A stretch of DNA of 43,956 nt from an uncultured Paracoccaceae bacterium (lineage in GTDB: Bacteria > Pseudomonadota > Alphaproteobacteria > Rhodobacterales > Rhodobacteraceae): positions 1-43,956 of the forward strand of contig CANKZJ010000013.1 of the NCBI GenBank assembly GCA_947488605.1, given 5' to 3'. The notes under the pieces were generated by a model. That model worked only from the letters and a program-made list of their open reading frames with translations, ran no database searches and was not told the DNA's origin. Position numbers and translations under genes: made by a program. Shown here piece after piece: positions 27,626 to 36,487 of this stretch; the stretch's first letter is position 1; each line of letters opens with the position of its first letter.

Positions 27626-28936
27626 CTACTCAAGGTTCACGCCTTCCATGAAGACGAGTTCGACTTGTGTGCCACCGTAGAGCGACACGACAGGCTGATA
27701 CTGTTCTGCGCGTTCGATGTAGTACTCGCTGAGGCGATTAGCGGCACCGCTAACACCACCGGCAGCAGAAGACGCACCCGCACTGTTGAGCACATCTTCG
27801 AATGACGATGCCTCTGCACCAGAAGCGGCATCACCGACACTCTTGATCCCGTCAGCCAAACCACCAAGCGCGCCTGCAATGGCTGCATTGTTGATCAATC
27901 GGCCCTCGCGCGACACAACCAAACCGCGCGCACCAGCCTTGCCAGCGCCGCTCATGTAGCCAGCAACATCCCGTTCGAAAACACGACCGCCTGACTGAAC
28001 ACAAGAAAGCTTCAAGAGCCGGACATAAACACGCTCGGAACTAAGATCACCTCGCGCCGACCCGGTGACAGTGCAACCAGTCAAATCAATCGTATGGCCC
28101 TGAGTAGAACGTGTCCCAGCTGTGATCGCCGGAGACGTAATGCGGAAAACAACCGGCACAGGTTCAGCCTGACTTGTCACCGATGTCGAAGCATCAACAC
28201 CAGACAAAACGATGGCCGGAGCATAAGAACCTGCAGGCAAATAGTTAGACAGATGCGGAGGTACATCTTCCTCTTCTGCAGAACGACCCGAGGACGTCAG
28301 TGTGAATTGACGTGAAAACGGAATAGGTTCGAAACCAGGTGTGGTCCCTGACGCCGATCCGCCGGTCCCGGGCTGTCCTTGTATCGGAAATGTACCACCC
28401 GAGTTATTGTTTGGCGAAGTCTGCGGTCCAAGAGGGCCATTTGCAGGGGGACGCACGGCAGCTGGCGACAGAAAGTCTGCCACCATATCACTGCCCGGGA
28501 GGTTGAACCCCGTACTTTGAGTAGTGCCTGACGCGGGATTGACTGCGCCCCCCTGCCCTGCCTCAAGCCGTTGCTGCAAAGCATTGATCGTCTCTTCATA
28601 CCGCGAGAGTATTGCGTCGTATTCAGTGGCCGTTTGAGCCTTCTCAGCTTCATGATTTTCGACCATTGTTTGAACCGAAGTCTCAAGGTTGACGTACTTG
28701 TCGCGAAGGTCATCAAGTTCCGTGGCCGCATCCTTGATCCAGGACATCTCAGGTGCAGCAGCACGGGTACGATCGGCGATCATTGTCGTTGTCACACCGC
28801 TTTCTGACTGCCCAATCGGAAGACCTGGTGCACTGCTATTGAGTGTCTGACTGACAACAAACATCGCGCCGAGTCCAACGACACCGCACATACCGGCGAT
28901 AATCAGTTGCTTATTTCTACGAGACGTATTGCTCAT
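27626..28936 (-). CDS. traB: TraB, VirB10-like core complex protein
   Basis: The 436-residue protein has a cytoplasmic N-terminus, one membrane segment (about 11-33), a coiled coil (about 75-130, with EAEKAQTATEYDAILSRYEE), a Pro/Gly/Ser-rich linker and a C-terminal TrbI/VirB10-like beta-barrel domain (about 240-436, with SGVDASTSVTSQAEPVPVV and VSREGRLINNA). It spans both membranes as the backbone of the core complex with TraK and TraV. The ATG at 28936 makes an ATGA overlap with traK; nine upstream codons in the same frame belong to traK. F TraB is 475 residues. Confidence 0.9.
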   Translation of the reverse strand: MSNTSRRNKQLIIAGMCGVVGLGAMFVVSQTLNSSAPGLPIGQSESGVTTTMIADRTRAAAPEMSWIKDAATELDDLRDKYVNLETSVQTMVENHEAEKAQTATEYDAILSRYEETINALQQRLEAGQGGAVNPASGTTQSTGFNLPGSDMVADFLSPAAVRPPANGPLGPQTSPNNNSGGTFPIQGQPGTGGSASGTTPGFEPIPFSRQFTLTSSGRSAEEEDVPPHLSNYLPAGSYAPAIVLSGVDASTSVTSQAEPVPVVFRITSPAITAGTRSTQGHTIDLTGCTVTGSARGDLSSERVYVRLLKLSCVQSGGRVFERDVAGYMSGAGKAGARGLVVSREGRLINNAAIAGALGGLADGIKSVGDAASGAEASSFEDVLNSAGASSAAGGVSGAANRLSEYYIERAEQYQPVVSLYGGTQVELVFMEGVNLE

Positions 28937-29646
28937 CTTGTGTCCTCCACAACAATGACCCAAACCTTCCCACCTGAAATCACGCGGTCCACGTAGACAG
29001 CGAGGGTACGGCTAGATCGATAAAACTGACGTTCAGCGGGGATCTGACCACTCCGGGCGCTCACGACAGAGATGCGGGCAATCAGGCCCCCGACCGAATA
29101 GGAAGCAAAGCTGCCAACCCGCTGTCCAGAGGCAGGACGATTGCCGATCCGAGCGGCATAAGCTTGACGGGTGAAACTGACCAAATTCGAGGTACGGGAA
29201 GAACCACTGCCACCAGAGTTAACCGCGAAACCTGATGAACTCGGCGAGGAATTCGCCTGTTGAGACGGCGCAGCCGAAGACGATACGCCGCGCAATGTCA
29301 CGAGAACGGTGTGGTTTTCTAGCTCAGTTTTTGGGTTCATCGTGAAGCCAATCGTGTGGCCAGTCTCTGTAACAATGTAACCACTCTCCGAAGTGGGCTG
29401 ACCACCTGCGAACCGCAAAAACACATCGCCAGTGCCTTCATCGTTCACCATCTCAAAGTTGCTCGAACTCTGAAGGATTTTCGAAATACGATTATCGACA
29501 ACAGAAATGCGCGTTGGACCTGTCACAGATACGTCGAACGAGATGTTCTGGTCTGGTCGCGTTGTTAACCGAACCGTGTCTGCAACAACTGACGATGCGA
29601 ACAAACAAACACAGACCACAAACGATATGGGAGAGAAACGGTTCAT
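28933..29646 (-). CDS. traK: TraK, VirB9-like secretin-related core protein
   Basis: The 237-residue precursor has a signal peptide (residues 1-22, ending SSVVA), then an N-terminal beta domain (TVRLTTRPDQNISFDVSVTG, LRFAGGQPTSE, TIGFTMNPKT), a Ser-rich linker (about 125-155) and a C-terminal beta domain (RQFYRSSRTLAVYVDRV). It forms the outer-membrane part of the core complex with the TraV lipoprotein and the TraB C-terminus. Length and order fit F TraK (242). It is flanked by ATGA overlaps on both sides. Confidence 0.88.
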   Translation of the reverse strand: MNRFSPISFVVCVCLFASSVVADTVRLTTRPDQNISFDVSVTGPTRISVVDNRISKILQSSSNFEMVNDEGTGDVFLRFAGGQPTSESGYIVTETGHTIGFTMNPKTELENHTVLVTLRGVSSSAAPSQQANSSPSSSGFAVNSGGSGSSRTSNLVSFTRQAYAARIGNRPASGQRVGSFASYSVGGLIARISVVSARSGQIPAERQFYRSSRTLAVYVDRVISGGKVWVIVVEDTR

Positions 29647-30197
29647 GACGACGGCTCCTCAACAGTCATTGAGGCCAAGCGCACCGATGACGCTTCTTCA
29701 ACGAAAATCAGGGTGATGACCCGTTCTTCCCGAGTAACCCGCTGGGTTTCAATAAAGGTGGAAAGGTTGCCAGTGACCACAATCCGCAAACCATCAAGGT
29801 CATGATCAAGTCGCTCTGGAAAGAAGGTTGTTGAGATGCGACGTTCACGAATATCTTCGGCGACGGCATCAAATGCATCCAACAACCGTGGACGGTCACG
29901 CACGCTCGAAAGCCGCTCGACAACACGCCGACCATAAGCCGCTGTCTCAGGTGAGACATTGTAAAAAGCGTAAACAGCATCAAGGGCTAGAGATTCAACA
30001 TACCGAGAATCCACTGCACCAGCGGCAACCATTCCGTCGCTGATGCGCGAAGGAACAAGAACAGTTGTCCGCTGGATTTGGGTGTAAGAACCCACCAGCA
30101 TAACGATAACCACCAGTTCGGCGAGCGATATAATGATGAAAAGGTTGCGCATACCACGCGAAGACCGCAACTGACGTGCTTGTTGATTAGGGCTCAT
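29643..30197 (-). CDS. traE: TraE, VirB5/TraE-type pilus assembly membrane protein
   Basis: The 184-residue protein matches F TraE (188): a short cytoplasmic N-terminus, one membrane segment (about 20-40, LFIIISLAELVVIVMLVGSY) and a periplasmic beta-rich domain related to VirB8 (VVTGNLSTFIETQRVTREERV). It is an inner-membrane assembly factor for pilin. ATG 30197 is one base past a TAG stop of traL. The in-frame start five codons earlier lies within traL and is less likely. Confidence 0.87.
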   Translation of the reverse strand: MSPNQQARQLRSSRGMRNLFIIISLAELVVIVMLVGSYTQIQRTTVLVPSRISDGMVAAGAVDSRYVESLALDAVYAFYNVSPETAAYGRRVVERLSSVRDRPRLLDAFDAVAEDIRERRISTTFFPERLDHDLDGLRIVVTGNLSTFIETQRVTREERVITLIFVEEASSVRLASMTVEEPSS

Positions 30198-30199
30198 GA

Positions 30200-30496
30200 C
30201 TATCCCCTCCAATGGACAACATCCGATCGCGGAAACGACCGATATGGCGAGATTTCAGGAGGCAAAAACCAATATGCGGCGGCCTTCAGCCGCTCGATCC
30301 CACCTTCTCCTTTCAGACGACGCCAAAGGCCAAAGAGTACCAGGCCAATCACGATGCCAGCGATAAGGTTGCGACCTAAGAACCCGACAAAGCACGGGCC
30401 AAGAAACATTGCAGCATCGTCAGCAGTGAAGAAAAACAGGCGCCCGGGTACTTCGAGCTTTTGTTCAATTAGAACAATGTTAGAATTATCAGACAT
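30200..30496 (-). CDS. traL: TraL, small pilus assembly membrane protein
   Basis: The 98-residue protein matches TraL (F TraL is 91): VPGRLFFFTADDAAMF at the N-terminus, two closely spaced membrane segments (about 28-65, GPCFVGFLGRNLIAGIVIG) and a conserved AAYWFLPP end block. It corresponds to VirB3 and works with TraE and TraC at the inner membrane. GGGGGATCAAG just upstream of the ATG is its ribosome site. Confidence 0.88.
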   Translation of the reverse strand: MSDNSNIVLIEQKLEVPGRLFFFTADDAAMFLGPCFVGFLGRNLIAGIVIGLVLFGLWRRLKGEGGIERLKAAAYWFLPPEISPYRSFPRSDVVHWRG

Positions 30497-30522
30497 CTTG
30501 ATCCCCCATGATCAAAGTTGAT

Positions 30523-30552
30523 GTGGGCCCCGCCGCCAACTGCGGAGCCCAC
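30523..30552 (-). terminator. GC-rich hairpin between pilin gene and traL
   Basis: GTGGGC with GCCCAC (6 bp) plus inner CCGC with GCGG around AGTTG form an imperfect GC-rich hairpin, directly after the traA stop and before the traL ribosome site. There is no T run. Such a structure after a pilin gene commonly lowers downstream transcription or protects the pilin mRNA 3' end, so pilin is made in excess over the rest of the operon. Confidence 0.5.
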
Positions 30553-30562
30553 GGACCCAGCT

Positions 30563-30943
30563 TTAGACTGGGCCGACACCGTCAAGGGGGGCGGATGGAA
30601 CCTCGGCAGCGGCTGTCAACATATCGACAGTCGCTGTCACACCACCGATGCCATTGATGATTTCAACGCCATAGCCGATCAGGAACGCGATCATCACGCT
30701 TGAGATGACCCACTTCCAATTGGATGTGACGGCGTAGACGCCGATACCAATGATAAGCGACACCAGCAGCATCAAGGCACCGAAGTTGCCGCCGAGCATT
30801 GTGTTGAGGTCGCCAAGCATTGTTGTGAACGACGCATCGATGCCTGTACCGGCACCGGCAGCTGAGGCGAACGAAGGAGCCAAAACGGCCGCCGTCACAA
30901 CAGCCAGACGGCCAAAGTTGGATAGGATAAGTTTCTTAAACAT
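30563..30943 (-). CDS. traA: TraA, F-type pilin precursor
   Basis: The precursor is 126 residues from ATG 30943, which has AGAGG upstream. The leader ends in SFASA (residues 24-28), leaving a mature pilin of about 98 residues that begins AGAGTGID. Two membrane segments, about 60-83 (GALMLLVSLIIGIGVYAV) and 86-108 (WVISSVMIAFLIGYGVEII), with the TSNWKW turn between, are the helical hairpin of conjugative pilins. A C-terminal tail of about 20 residues follows. The frame is open 29 codons further up but without a ribosome site. It is first in the operon, where pilin is expected, and cut probably by the S26 peptidase encoded downstream or by LepB. Confidence 0.86.
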   Translation of the reverse strand: MFKKLILSNFGRLAVVTAAVLAPSFASAAGAGTGIDASFTTMLGDLNTMLGGNFGALMLLVSLIIGIGVYAVTSNWKWVISSVMIAFLIGYGVEIINGIGGVTATVDMLTAAAEVPSAPLDGVGPV

Positions 30944-30983
30944 AGCTTTTACCTCTGTTGGGAGGACAATGCGCCCTCGCCCT

Positions 30984-31013
30984 AGGGTAGAAACATCGGT
31001 AGTCAAGATGCAA
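30984..31013 (-). promoter_or_regulatory. Candidate promoter for the tra operon
   Basis: On the minus strand TTGCAT (31008-31013) and TACCCT (30984-30989) stand 18 bases apart, which would start transcription about 35 bases before the traA ATG. The match is moderate; position between divergent genes makes a promoter here likely, the exact boxes less so. Confidence 0.3.
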
Positions 31014-31163
31014 GTAAAAAAGTGCAACACAGAATATATTACACCTTTACAGAATTTTGTCGTGCAAGAAATGCCTTAAAAATGTGATGACTTCGTTGCT
31101 CAGATAGGCAACATTGGAAGTCAACAAAAACGGGCGATCGAAGCCACCAAGAAGGCAAATACA

Positions 31164-31874
31164 TTGAAAAGCGCAGATCTCGATCAGATACTGGCCATCA
31201 ACGCAGTGTTTTGGGATCAAGCTGCCGAACTGCTCAGAGAAGGTTATCAGCCAAACACCTACTTGCGGGAAGGTGCCAAAGGCTACCACGTCACATTCTC
31301 GAAGAAAGGCGCTACAAAGACCCTGGTCGCAATAGACAAGAAATCAACAATAGCAGTCCCGGCCATAATCGACGGGATCTCACTGTTTCAGATGATGGCA
31401 ACGTACAGCAAAGCGACCAGCATCACACTACCGCTTGTCCCGTTCGGAGATGACCAAGACGCGCCGAAGTCTAGCGTGATCCGGATGTCGCGGCCTAACC
31501 CTAAGATCCAATGGACGCTAGAGATCGACGGAGCATCGCTCACTGGCGAAAAAAACAAACCACGGCGCATTGAGCCCTTTGGCGCTGTCATCGAGACTGC
31601 GCGCTTTGCTGGCGCGACCACGTCGGAACTGATGATCAGTGATGCAACGAGGGAATACTTTCAAACACGACTACGGAGAAACCAGTGGGTAAGTGAAGAA
31701 CTTGCCCTGAAGGATTTGAACCTGCGTACCTGGTGCCTTGATAAAGGGCATAACTACCAAACATTCTATCGCGTCCTTCACAGAGGCGATGACCTGCCAG
31801 AAATCAAAGCAATGCTGGCGCGGGTTGCGAAGAAAAAAGTCCAGGAAATGTGGCCCAAGATCGATTGGGACTAG
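31164..31874 (+). CDS. Unrecognised protein with a possible C-terminal HTH, divergent from the tra operon
   Basis: A 236-residue protein starts at TTG (AAGAAGG eight bases upstream). I do not know the family. Residues 1-165 look like a mixed alpha/beta cytoplasmic domain (YHVTFSKKGATKTLVAID, GISLFQMMATYSKAT). The C-terminal part (about 178-220, ELALKDLNLRTWCLDKGHNY then QTFYRVLHRGDD) resembles the small HTH of phage/plasmid DNA-binding proteins of the form 'G.s...wa.e.gfn..tvy.vl.g', which suggests DNA binding. Being transcribed away from traA across a shared 220-base spacer, it could regulate the tra operon; this is inference. Confidence 0.7.
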   Translation: MKSADLDQILAINAVFWDQAAELLREGYQPNTYLREGAKGYHVTFSKKGATKTLVAIDKKSTIAVPAIIDGISLFQMMATYSKATSITLPLVPFGDDQDAPKSSVIRMSRPNPKIQWTLEIDGASLTGEKNKPRRIEPFGAVIETARFAGATTSELMISDATREYFQTRLRRNQWVSEELALKDLNLRTWCLDKGHNYQTFYRVLHRGDDLPEIKAMLARVAKKKVQEMWPKIDWD

Positions 31875-31902
31875 ATTAGACTATCCAGTAGAGTAATCCA
31901 TC

Positions 31903-32589
31903 ATGTGCAACCTCTATTCTGCGACTACAAATGTTCAAGCCATGCGGGAACTGTTCCGCGTCAAACCTGACAATGATCGATTGGGTAACGCAGAACTAAG
32001 ATCAGCAATCTGGCCGAAATACCCAGGACCGGTGGTGCGTACCGACGACGGAGGTGAACGCGAACTGGTCGAAATGAACTGGGGATTTCTGACCAAAAAT
32101 GTAAGCAAGAAGACGGGCAAAGAACTAAAGCCGCAGGCTTGGAACAATGCGCGCGATGACAAGGTGACGACAAACGGGCTTTGGAAGAACAGCTTCTTGA
32201 AGCGCCGATGCTTGATCCCGGCCAGCAGTTTCCGGGAAGCCAAAGGCAAACGTCCGGCGACTGACTTCTGGTTTGCACTCATGGGTGACGAACCACGGCC
32301 GCCGTTTGCGATGGCTGGGCTGTGGCAACCAACGCCCCCTGCCCTGGCGACGTCGCTTGATGCTCCCACGGGCCTCTCTCATACCGTGGTCACGACGACT
32401 TCAAACGACATCGTGCGTCCAGTGCATCCCTCCAGGATGGTTGTTATCCTTGATCCATCTGACTATGAAACCTGGCTTAACGGCTCGCCTGAAGATGCCC
32501 TCGCGCTTTTGCGTCCTTACCCCTCCGAGAAAATGGAAGTCGTCATGGAGGGGATCGGCATTCTGAGGGATGATGTGGTTAACAGCTAG
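31903..32589 (+). CDS. yedK: SOS response-associated peptidase family protein (YedK/HMCES type)
   Basis: This 228-residue SRAP-domain protein has all catalytic positions visible: C2 right after the start Met (MCNLYS), N82 in WNNARDD, E112 in PASSFREAKG and H175 in RPVHPSRM. The family forms a thiazolidine link between C2 and an abasic site in single-stranded DNA, shielding it during replication. Several mobile elements carry such a gene near conjugation functions, where the incoming strand is single stranded. It starts 28 bases after the previous gene and is likely co-transcribed with it. Confidence 0.93.
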   Translation: MCNLYSATTNVQAMRELFRVKPDNDRLGNAELRSAIWPKYPGPVVRTDDGGERELVEMNWGFLTKNVSKKTGKELKPQAWNNARDDKVTTNGLWKNSFLKRRCLIPASSFREAKGKRPATDFWFALMGDEPRPPFAMAGLWQPTPPALATSLDAPTGLSHTVVTTTSNDIVRPVHPSRMVVILDPSDYETWLNGSPEDALALLRPYPSEKMEVVMEGIGILRDDVVNS

Positions 32590-32643
32590 TGTATTTACAC
32601 AGATTGTTGTTCACTTTGTGTTCTCATTCTCTATATCTCGATT

Positions 32644-32973
32644 ATGCCTGCTTCGAGACCCCCGATTCGTGCTCACCCTGCAAAGCCGTTCCGGACCATC
32701 GCGGACGCAGCAAAAGCAGGTCAAATTGTTGAAATAAGATGCAATCTATGCCGACGCGGGATGAATTTCATGGCGTCTGATTTGGTTCAGGTCATGGATC
32801 CAGCGCACCCAATGCATATCCCGCCATTTGCGTGCTCGAAGTGCCAAACATTGGAATATGTTCACATTAACAGCCGAATACCCAGTTTAGGAGATGTTGG
32901 CCGACTACCTGTGCGCAAGCTGCAAGGCCAGCGGCAGGCATGGATCTGGAAATCCGGTATTTTGGGCGAGTGA
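32644..32973 (+). CDS. Small zinc-ribbon hypothetical protein
   Basis: The 109-residue ORF has CNLC (residues 34-37) and CSKC (65-68) separated by 27 residues, a likely single zinc site, with a basic Pro-rich N-terminus and a GQRQAWIW end. Similar short proteins with a CxxC pair often sit next to SRAP genes in Rhodobacteraceae, from memory. Its role is unknown; DNA or RNA binding is plausible. The upstream gap is 54 bases. Confidence 0.6.
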   Translation: MPASRPPIRAHPAKPFRTIADAAKAGQIVEIRCNLCRRGMNFMASDLVQVMDPAHPMHIPPFACSKCQTLEYVHINSRIPSLGDVGRLPVRKLQGQRQAWIWKSGILGE

Positions 32974-33614
32974 ACGAAAAGAAACTCTGTCGCTCATCGG
33001 TTGCCGACCAAGGGGTTTGCTCAGGTAGGGGGCAAGATCGTACGTAAGTGTCCATAAGAGGTTCGTTGAGCGTTACAGCACGTCATCACATCACTTTCCA
33101 CGGTCGCTGCCAGATTTTCCGTCACAGATAGTTGGTACGATAGGAGTCTCAGATGCGGCGGCTTATCCGTACAGCAGCCGTTCCGTGCAAGGGTGGTGAA
33201 GGAGCAGGATGCGGGACGGAGCCGACCTTGGATTTTTGGGCTTTGCTGATGCAGCATGATTTCGCAGTCGCGGCGAATCTTTTGGTGCGATGCGGCGGGT
33301 GTAAGCGAAGCAGTCATTCATGAAGCCGATATGGGCGGAATCAATTGCGCGCTTTCGCTCTGTACGGTTCAGACCTACGCGACACAGGACAAAGTTTGAG
33401 GTTATTGCCAGTTCAGTCATTCGTTAGGCTTGTTACAAATCTTAGCGCTAACGGAAACTTCTCCACTGCCAAGCCTGACGAGCAAACTGCCGCACGAATC
33501 TTCCGTTTGAAGAAGAGAAGAATTTGCAAATTGTCACGATAACAAAGATCCTCTCAAGCAACAAAAAAAGCTAAGCCCAGTTATCGAAGAGGGCATAAAA
33601 TGCGCTATTGGTGC
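32974..33614. other. Non-coding stretch of about 640 bases
   Basis: No convincing gene is found on either strand. Several short overlapping ORFs here lack ribosome sites and any familiar pattern. The sequence has the texture of decayed coding DNA (patches such as 33150-33360) and contains the 3' flanks of the zinc-ribbon gene and of the LuxR-type gene, which converge. Confidence 0.5.
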
Positions 33615-34733
33615 CTAGTTGACCAGCCTCAGAATGATTTGCGCTACTTCTGTCATGTTTCGTGCATTTAGTTTCTGGCGGATGTTGGCGTGGTGATACT
33701 TTACGGTGTTGAGCGACACACCTAGACGCTTTGCAGTATCAAGTTTACTCATAGCGAGAGGTATTAGCTGAGCGACAACTGCCTCAGTTGGAGTCAAACC
33801 AAGTGCAGAGTTCAGATAGCTGACATCAACCAAGATCTGTTTGGTGGTTGGATTCGACACGATAAGGCAGGCAGCTGCGGATTGCGCACCTGGAAGGTTG
33901 CAGATTCCAACTGCAGAATACACCCTGACCGAGTAAGGGAGCAGGCCTGATGGACGCAGAACGCTGATTGGACTGCTATTCGTAACATCTTTCAAGTTCT
34001 TTATCTTGCGAACCTCAAGCTTCAGTCGTGATAGCTGATCATTGTTTGCGAGACGTAGGTGCTTGCTATGCATGGATATCCCGTCGTTTTCAGAAACAAT
34101 TCTTTCAGCATTTTCATTGATGGCAAGGACTCCTAAATCCTGGTTGACGATAATTGCCGCCACAGAAAGCCCTTGAAAAAGGGATTGAAGGCCTTCCGCC
34201 TCCGCTCGATGACGTCCAATTTCATGTCTCATTCGTTGTGCGCGCGCTATGTGCGGCAAAAGAAGCGCAAACTTCTTTACATGGTCAGTATCGAGTTCGT
34301 CTTTTCCGGGCTTGCCGAACAAACCTGCTGCTAAAAAATCGGAACTGCGCTCGGTCACGAACATCTGAAACTGTGTGATACCTGCTCGTCCGACTGTCTG
34401 TTTTGTAAGGGAGGAATTCCGAAGTTCTGAGTCCGACAAGACAGTCCGCCGATCAATGGTTCTCAGCAAGGGCATACGCAACACAGACGACAGCGCTGGG
34501 TTTCTTTCTACGCTAAAGATATCTGCATGGGTTGCGTCGCTCCAAGAGGCGCTGCCGTTTAAATGAACCGAGTTACTCTCAATGGCGGTACCATCTTTGG
34601 GATTACCGGACACCAGCAGAAGTGCGGAGCTATCTACAAAGGTCGAAATCGCAGATAGTGCATCATTCCAATCTGCTTCCCCTAGAGCCGAGTCATACGT
34701 AAGGGATACGAGATCAATAAAGTTCAAAGACAT
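33615..34733 (-). CDS. LuxR-type (FixJ/NarL-like HTH) transcriptional regulator
   Basis: The 372-residue protein ends in a LuxR-type helix-turn-helix (about 308-372): LGLTPTEAVVAQLIPLAMSK, TAKRLGVSLNTVKYHHANI and RQKLNARNMTEV. The N-terminal 300 residues are not an acyl-homoserine-lactone domain; the middle (about 195-290, VAAIIVNQDLGVLAINENAE) looks like a PAS-type sensor fold. Many Rhodobacteraceae encode such orphan regulators. It is divergent from the repeat-protein pair across a 283-base spacer and probably regulates that pair or itself. No response-regulator receiver domain is present, so a phosphorelay is not indicated. Confidence 0.82.
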   Translation of the reverse strand: MSLNFIDLVSLTYDSALGEADWNDALSAISTFVDSSALLLVSGNPKDGTAIESNSVHLNGSASWSDATHADIFSVERNPALSSVLRMPLLRTIDRRTVLSDSELRNSSLTKQTVGRAGITQFQMFVTERSSDFLAAGLFGKPGKDELDTDHVKKFALLLPHIARAQRMRHEIGRHRAEAEGLQSLFQGLSVAAIIVNQDLGVLAINENAERIVSENDGISMHSKHLRLANNDQLSRLKLEVRKIKNLKDVTNSSPISVLRPSGLLPYSVRVYSAVGICNLPGAQSAAACLIVSNPTTKQILVDVSYLNSALGLTPTEAVVAQLIPLAMSKLDTAKRLGVSLNTVKYHHANIRQKLNARNMTEVAQIILRLVN

Positions 34734-35016
34734 TGGATCATGTGAAATTTATGTCGGGACTCTGATAAGGTTGCTTCAGACATATGCGCACCACGACAAA
34801 AGGCAGCTAGTTCGCGTAGGCCTCAACGGTTAGAATACAGAGATTTACGAGATTTCCTACCCGTTTGGGTGGGGTGGCATCCGTCAATCAGCATATCGTA
34901 CATCTCAGTTTGTTTGCGCGCGAGAGTTATGCAGATCTACGCACCCATCCTCAAAGAAGTGTGCTTCGTCAGATGATGATGGGGTTTTACCAATGAGAAC
35001 ATAGGAGACTGTAGGC

Positions 35017-36435
35017 ATGTCCGACAATCCAAATATTCCTGGGTCTACCAACTTTGAATTAATTAACAAAGACTTAGAAATCCGAGGCGATCTCGTCATT
35101 AAGGCGCAGAACGGAAAGGTTAGGACAAGGCTTGACAGGGAGTCCGGCGATATCTTTGTCTTTAATGATGAAGGTGATCAGATATTCCGTTTGGAAGCAG
35201 AAGGAGGAAATCTTCGAGTAGGTGGAAACGGGGGCGATGGAGACATACTCGTCTTTCAGTCCTCTGCAGATAATTCAGGATTGGCGAGGTTTGCAGTTGG
35301 CCACTTAGATGGAAACAGAGGGGTCCTGACGATTGGCGGTGACACAACTAACGGAAAGCTCGTAGCGAGAGATGCTCACGGACGTCAGACTGTCTTTCTC
35401 GATGCTTCGCACGGTCAAGTAATCGCAGGAGGAAACGGGGTCAATGGTCGTATGTTCGTACAGGATGGAAACGAACGGCCATTTTTTGGAGTAGAAGACG
35501 GATCACTCGGGATTGGTGGCGCAGATACGGACGGTCAGATCAATCTCCGAATGAGTGACGGATCAACAACAATCAGGTTGAAGGCTCAAGGTGGTGATCC
35601 TGGTCCCGTAGCAACATTAGATGTGGGTGGAAATGGTGCATCTGGGGCAGTGCGAATACTCTCGAAGGACGGTAAGGACATTGGGCATCTTTCTCCATCT
35701 GGGGCATTGGTATTGGGTGTGGTTGGATCAGCCCCAATCGGAAAAATCATTCTCCAGGGTGGCACTACGGGACTAGGCTTTCAAGTTGACGGATCGGGGA
35801 AAATTGAGGCAGGAGGTTTGTCTACCAGTGGTCAATTGCGTCTGAAAGCGCCGATACAGAACGGCCCACCAAACGAGGTGATCGTACTCGATGCAAATAG
35901 CGGCAGCATGCGGATAGGCGGTGGGATTGGTCAAGGACGCGCCGGCCGAATTGATGTTCGCGACGCATTTGACAATACGAATATCGTCATCGATGGAGAA
36001 GCCGGAGATATACGCCTGCCAAATGCGGATTTGGCGGAAGAGTTCTCAGCGCAGAACGTAAAGGTGTTGCCCCCTGGTACAATTGTTGTCGCGACACCAT
36101 CGGGTTCCATTGAGCCCTCTGAAATCGAGTATGATCCACGCGTAATCGGCGTGATTGCGGGAGCAGGAGAGTTGAGACCTGGTGTTGTGCTAGGACATCG
36201 GCCTGGCATGGATCAGACACGCGCACCTGTTGCAATGGCGGGAACTGTGTTTGTTCGGGCAAGTGCAGAACAGGACAGTATTGAAGTCGGTGACCCGCTG
36301 ACGACCTCATCTAGCCTTGGTGTTGCAATGGTGGCGCGTGATGCAAAGCGTGCGCCAGGCGCCGTGGTTGGAAAGGCGCTCAAACGACTTTCGAAAGGCG
36401 TGGCATTGATACCAATGCTCGTAGCTCAAAGATGA
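35017..36435 (+). CDS. Repeat-built (probable beta-solenoid) protein with a conserved C-terminal domain
   Basis: The 472-residue protein has no signal peptide. After an N-terminal block (residues 1-66) come about eight repeats of 30-37 residues, each opening with a GG turn (LRVGGNGGDGDI, LTIGGDTTNGKL, VIAGGNGVNGRM, LGIGGADTDGQI, LDVGGNGASGAV, IEAGGLSTSGQL, MRIGGGIGQGRA) followed by a strand-turn-strand. This is the pattern of a beta-solenoid or tail-fibre shaft. Residues from about 350 to 472 form a separate domain (NVKVLPPGTIVVATP, RVIGVIAGAG, GDPLTTSSSLGVAM, VVGKALKRLSKG) like the C-terminal domains of tail-spike and structural proteins, possibly the Peptidase_G2 autoproteolytic type. AGGAGA precedes the ATG. 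The next gene follows after 52 bases. Confidence 0.8.
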   Translation: MSDNPNIPGSTNFELINKDLEIRGDLVIKAQNGKVRTRLDRESGDIFVFNDEGDQIFRLEAEGGNLRVGGNGGDGDILVFQSSADNSGLARFAVGHLDGNRGVLTIGGDTTNGKLVARDAHGRQTVFLDASHGQVIAGGNGVNGRMFVQDGNERPFFGVEDGSLGIGGADTDGQINLRMSDGSTTIRLKAQGGDPGPVATLDVGGNGASGAVRILSKDGKDIGHLSPSGALVLGVVGSAPIGKIILQGGTTGLGFQVDGSGKIEAGGLSTSGQLRLKAPIQNGPPNEVIVLDANSGSMRIGGGIGQGRAGRIDVRDAFDNTNIVIDGEAGDIRLPNADLAEEFSAQNVKVLPPGTIVVATPSGSIEPSEIEYDPRVIGVIAGAGELRPGVVLGHRPGMDQTRAPVAMAGTVFVRASAEQDSIEVGDPLTTSSSLGVAMVARDAKRAPGAVVGKALKRLSKGVALIPMLVAQR

Positions 36436-36487
36436 TTTCCCGCCAACACGATTCTTCTCGGTGAGACAACTGATAGGTCTAGTTAAT

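Noticed and set aside
13441..30943. VirB/D4-type (P-type) secretion system
   Set aside because: TraH, TraN, TraU, TraW, TrbC and the F-type TraG are diagnostic of F-type systems, and no VirB11 ATPase is present.
33021..33542. Short ORFs on both strands in the 32974-33614 gap
   Set aside because: They overlap one another in different frames, lack ribosome sites and show no recognisable domains.
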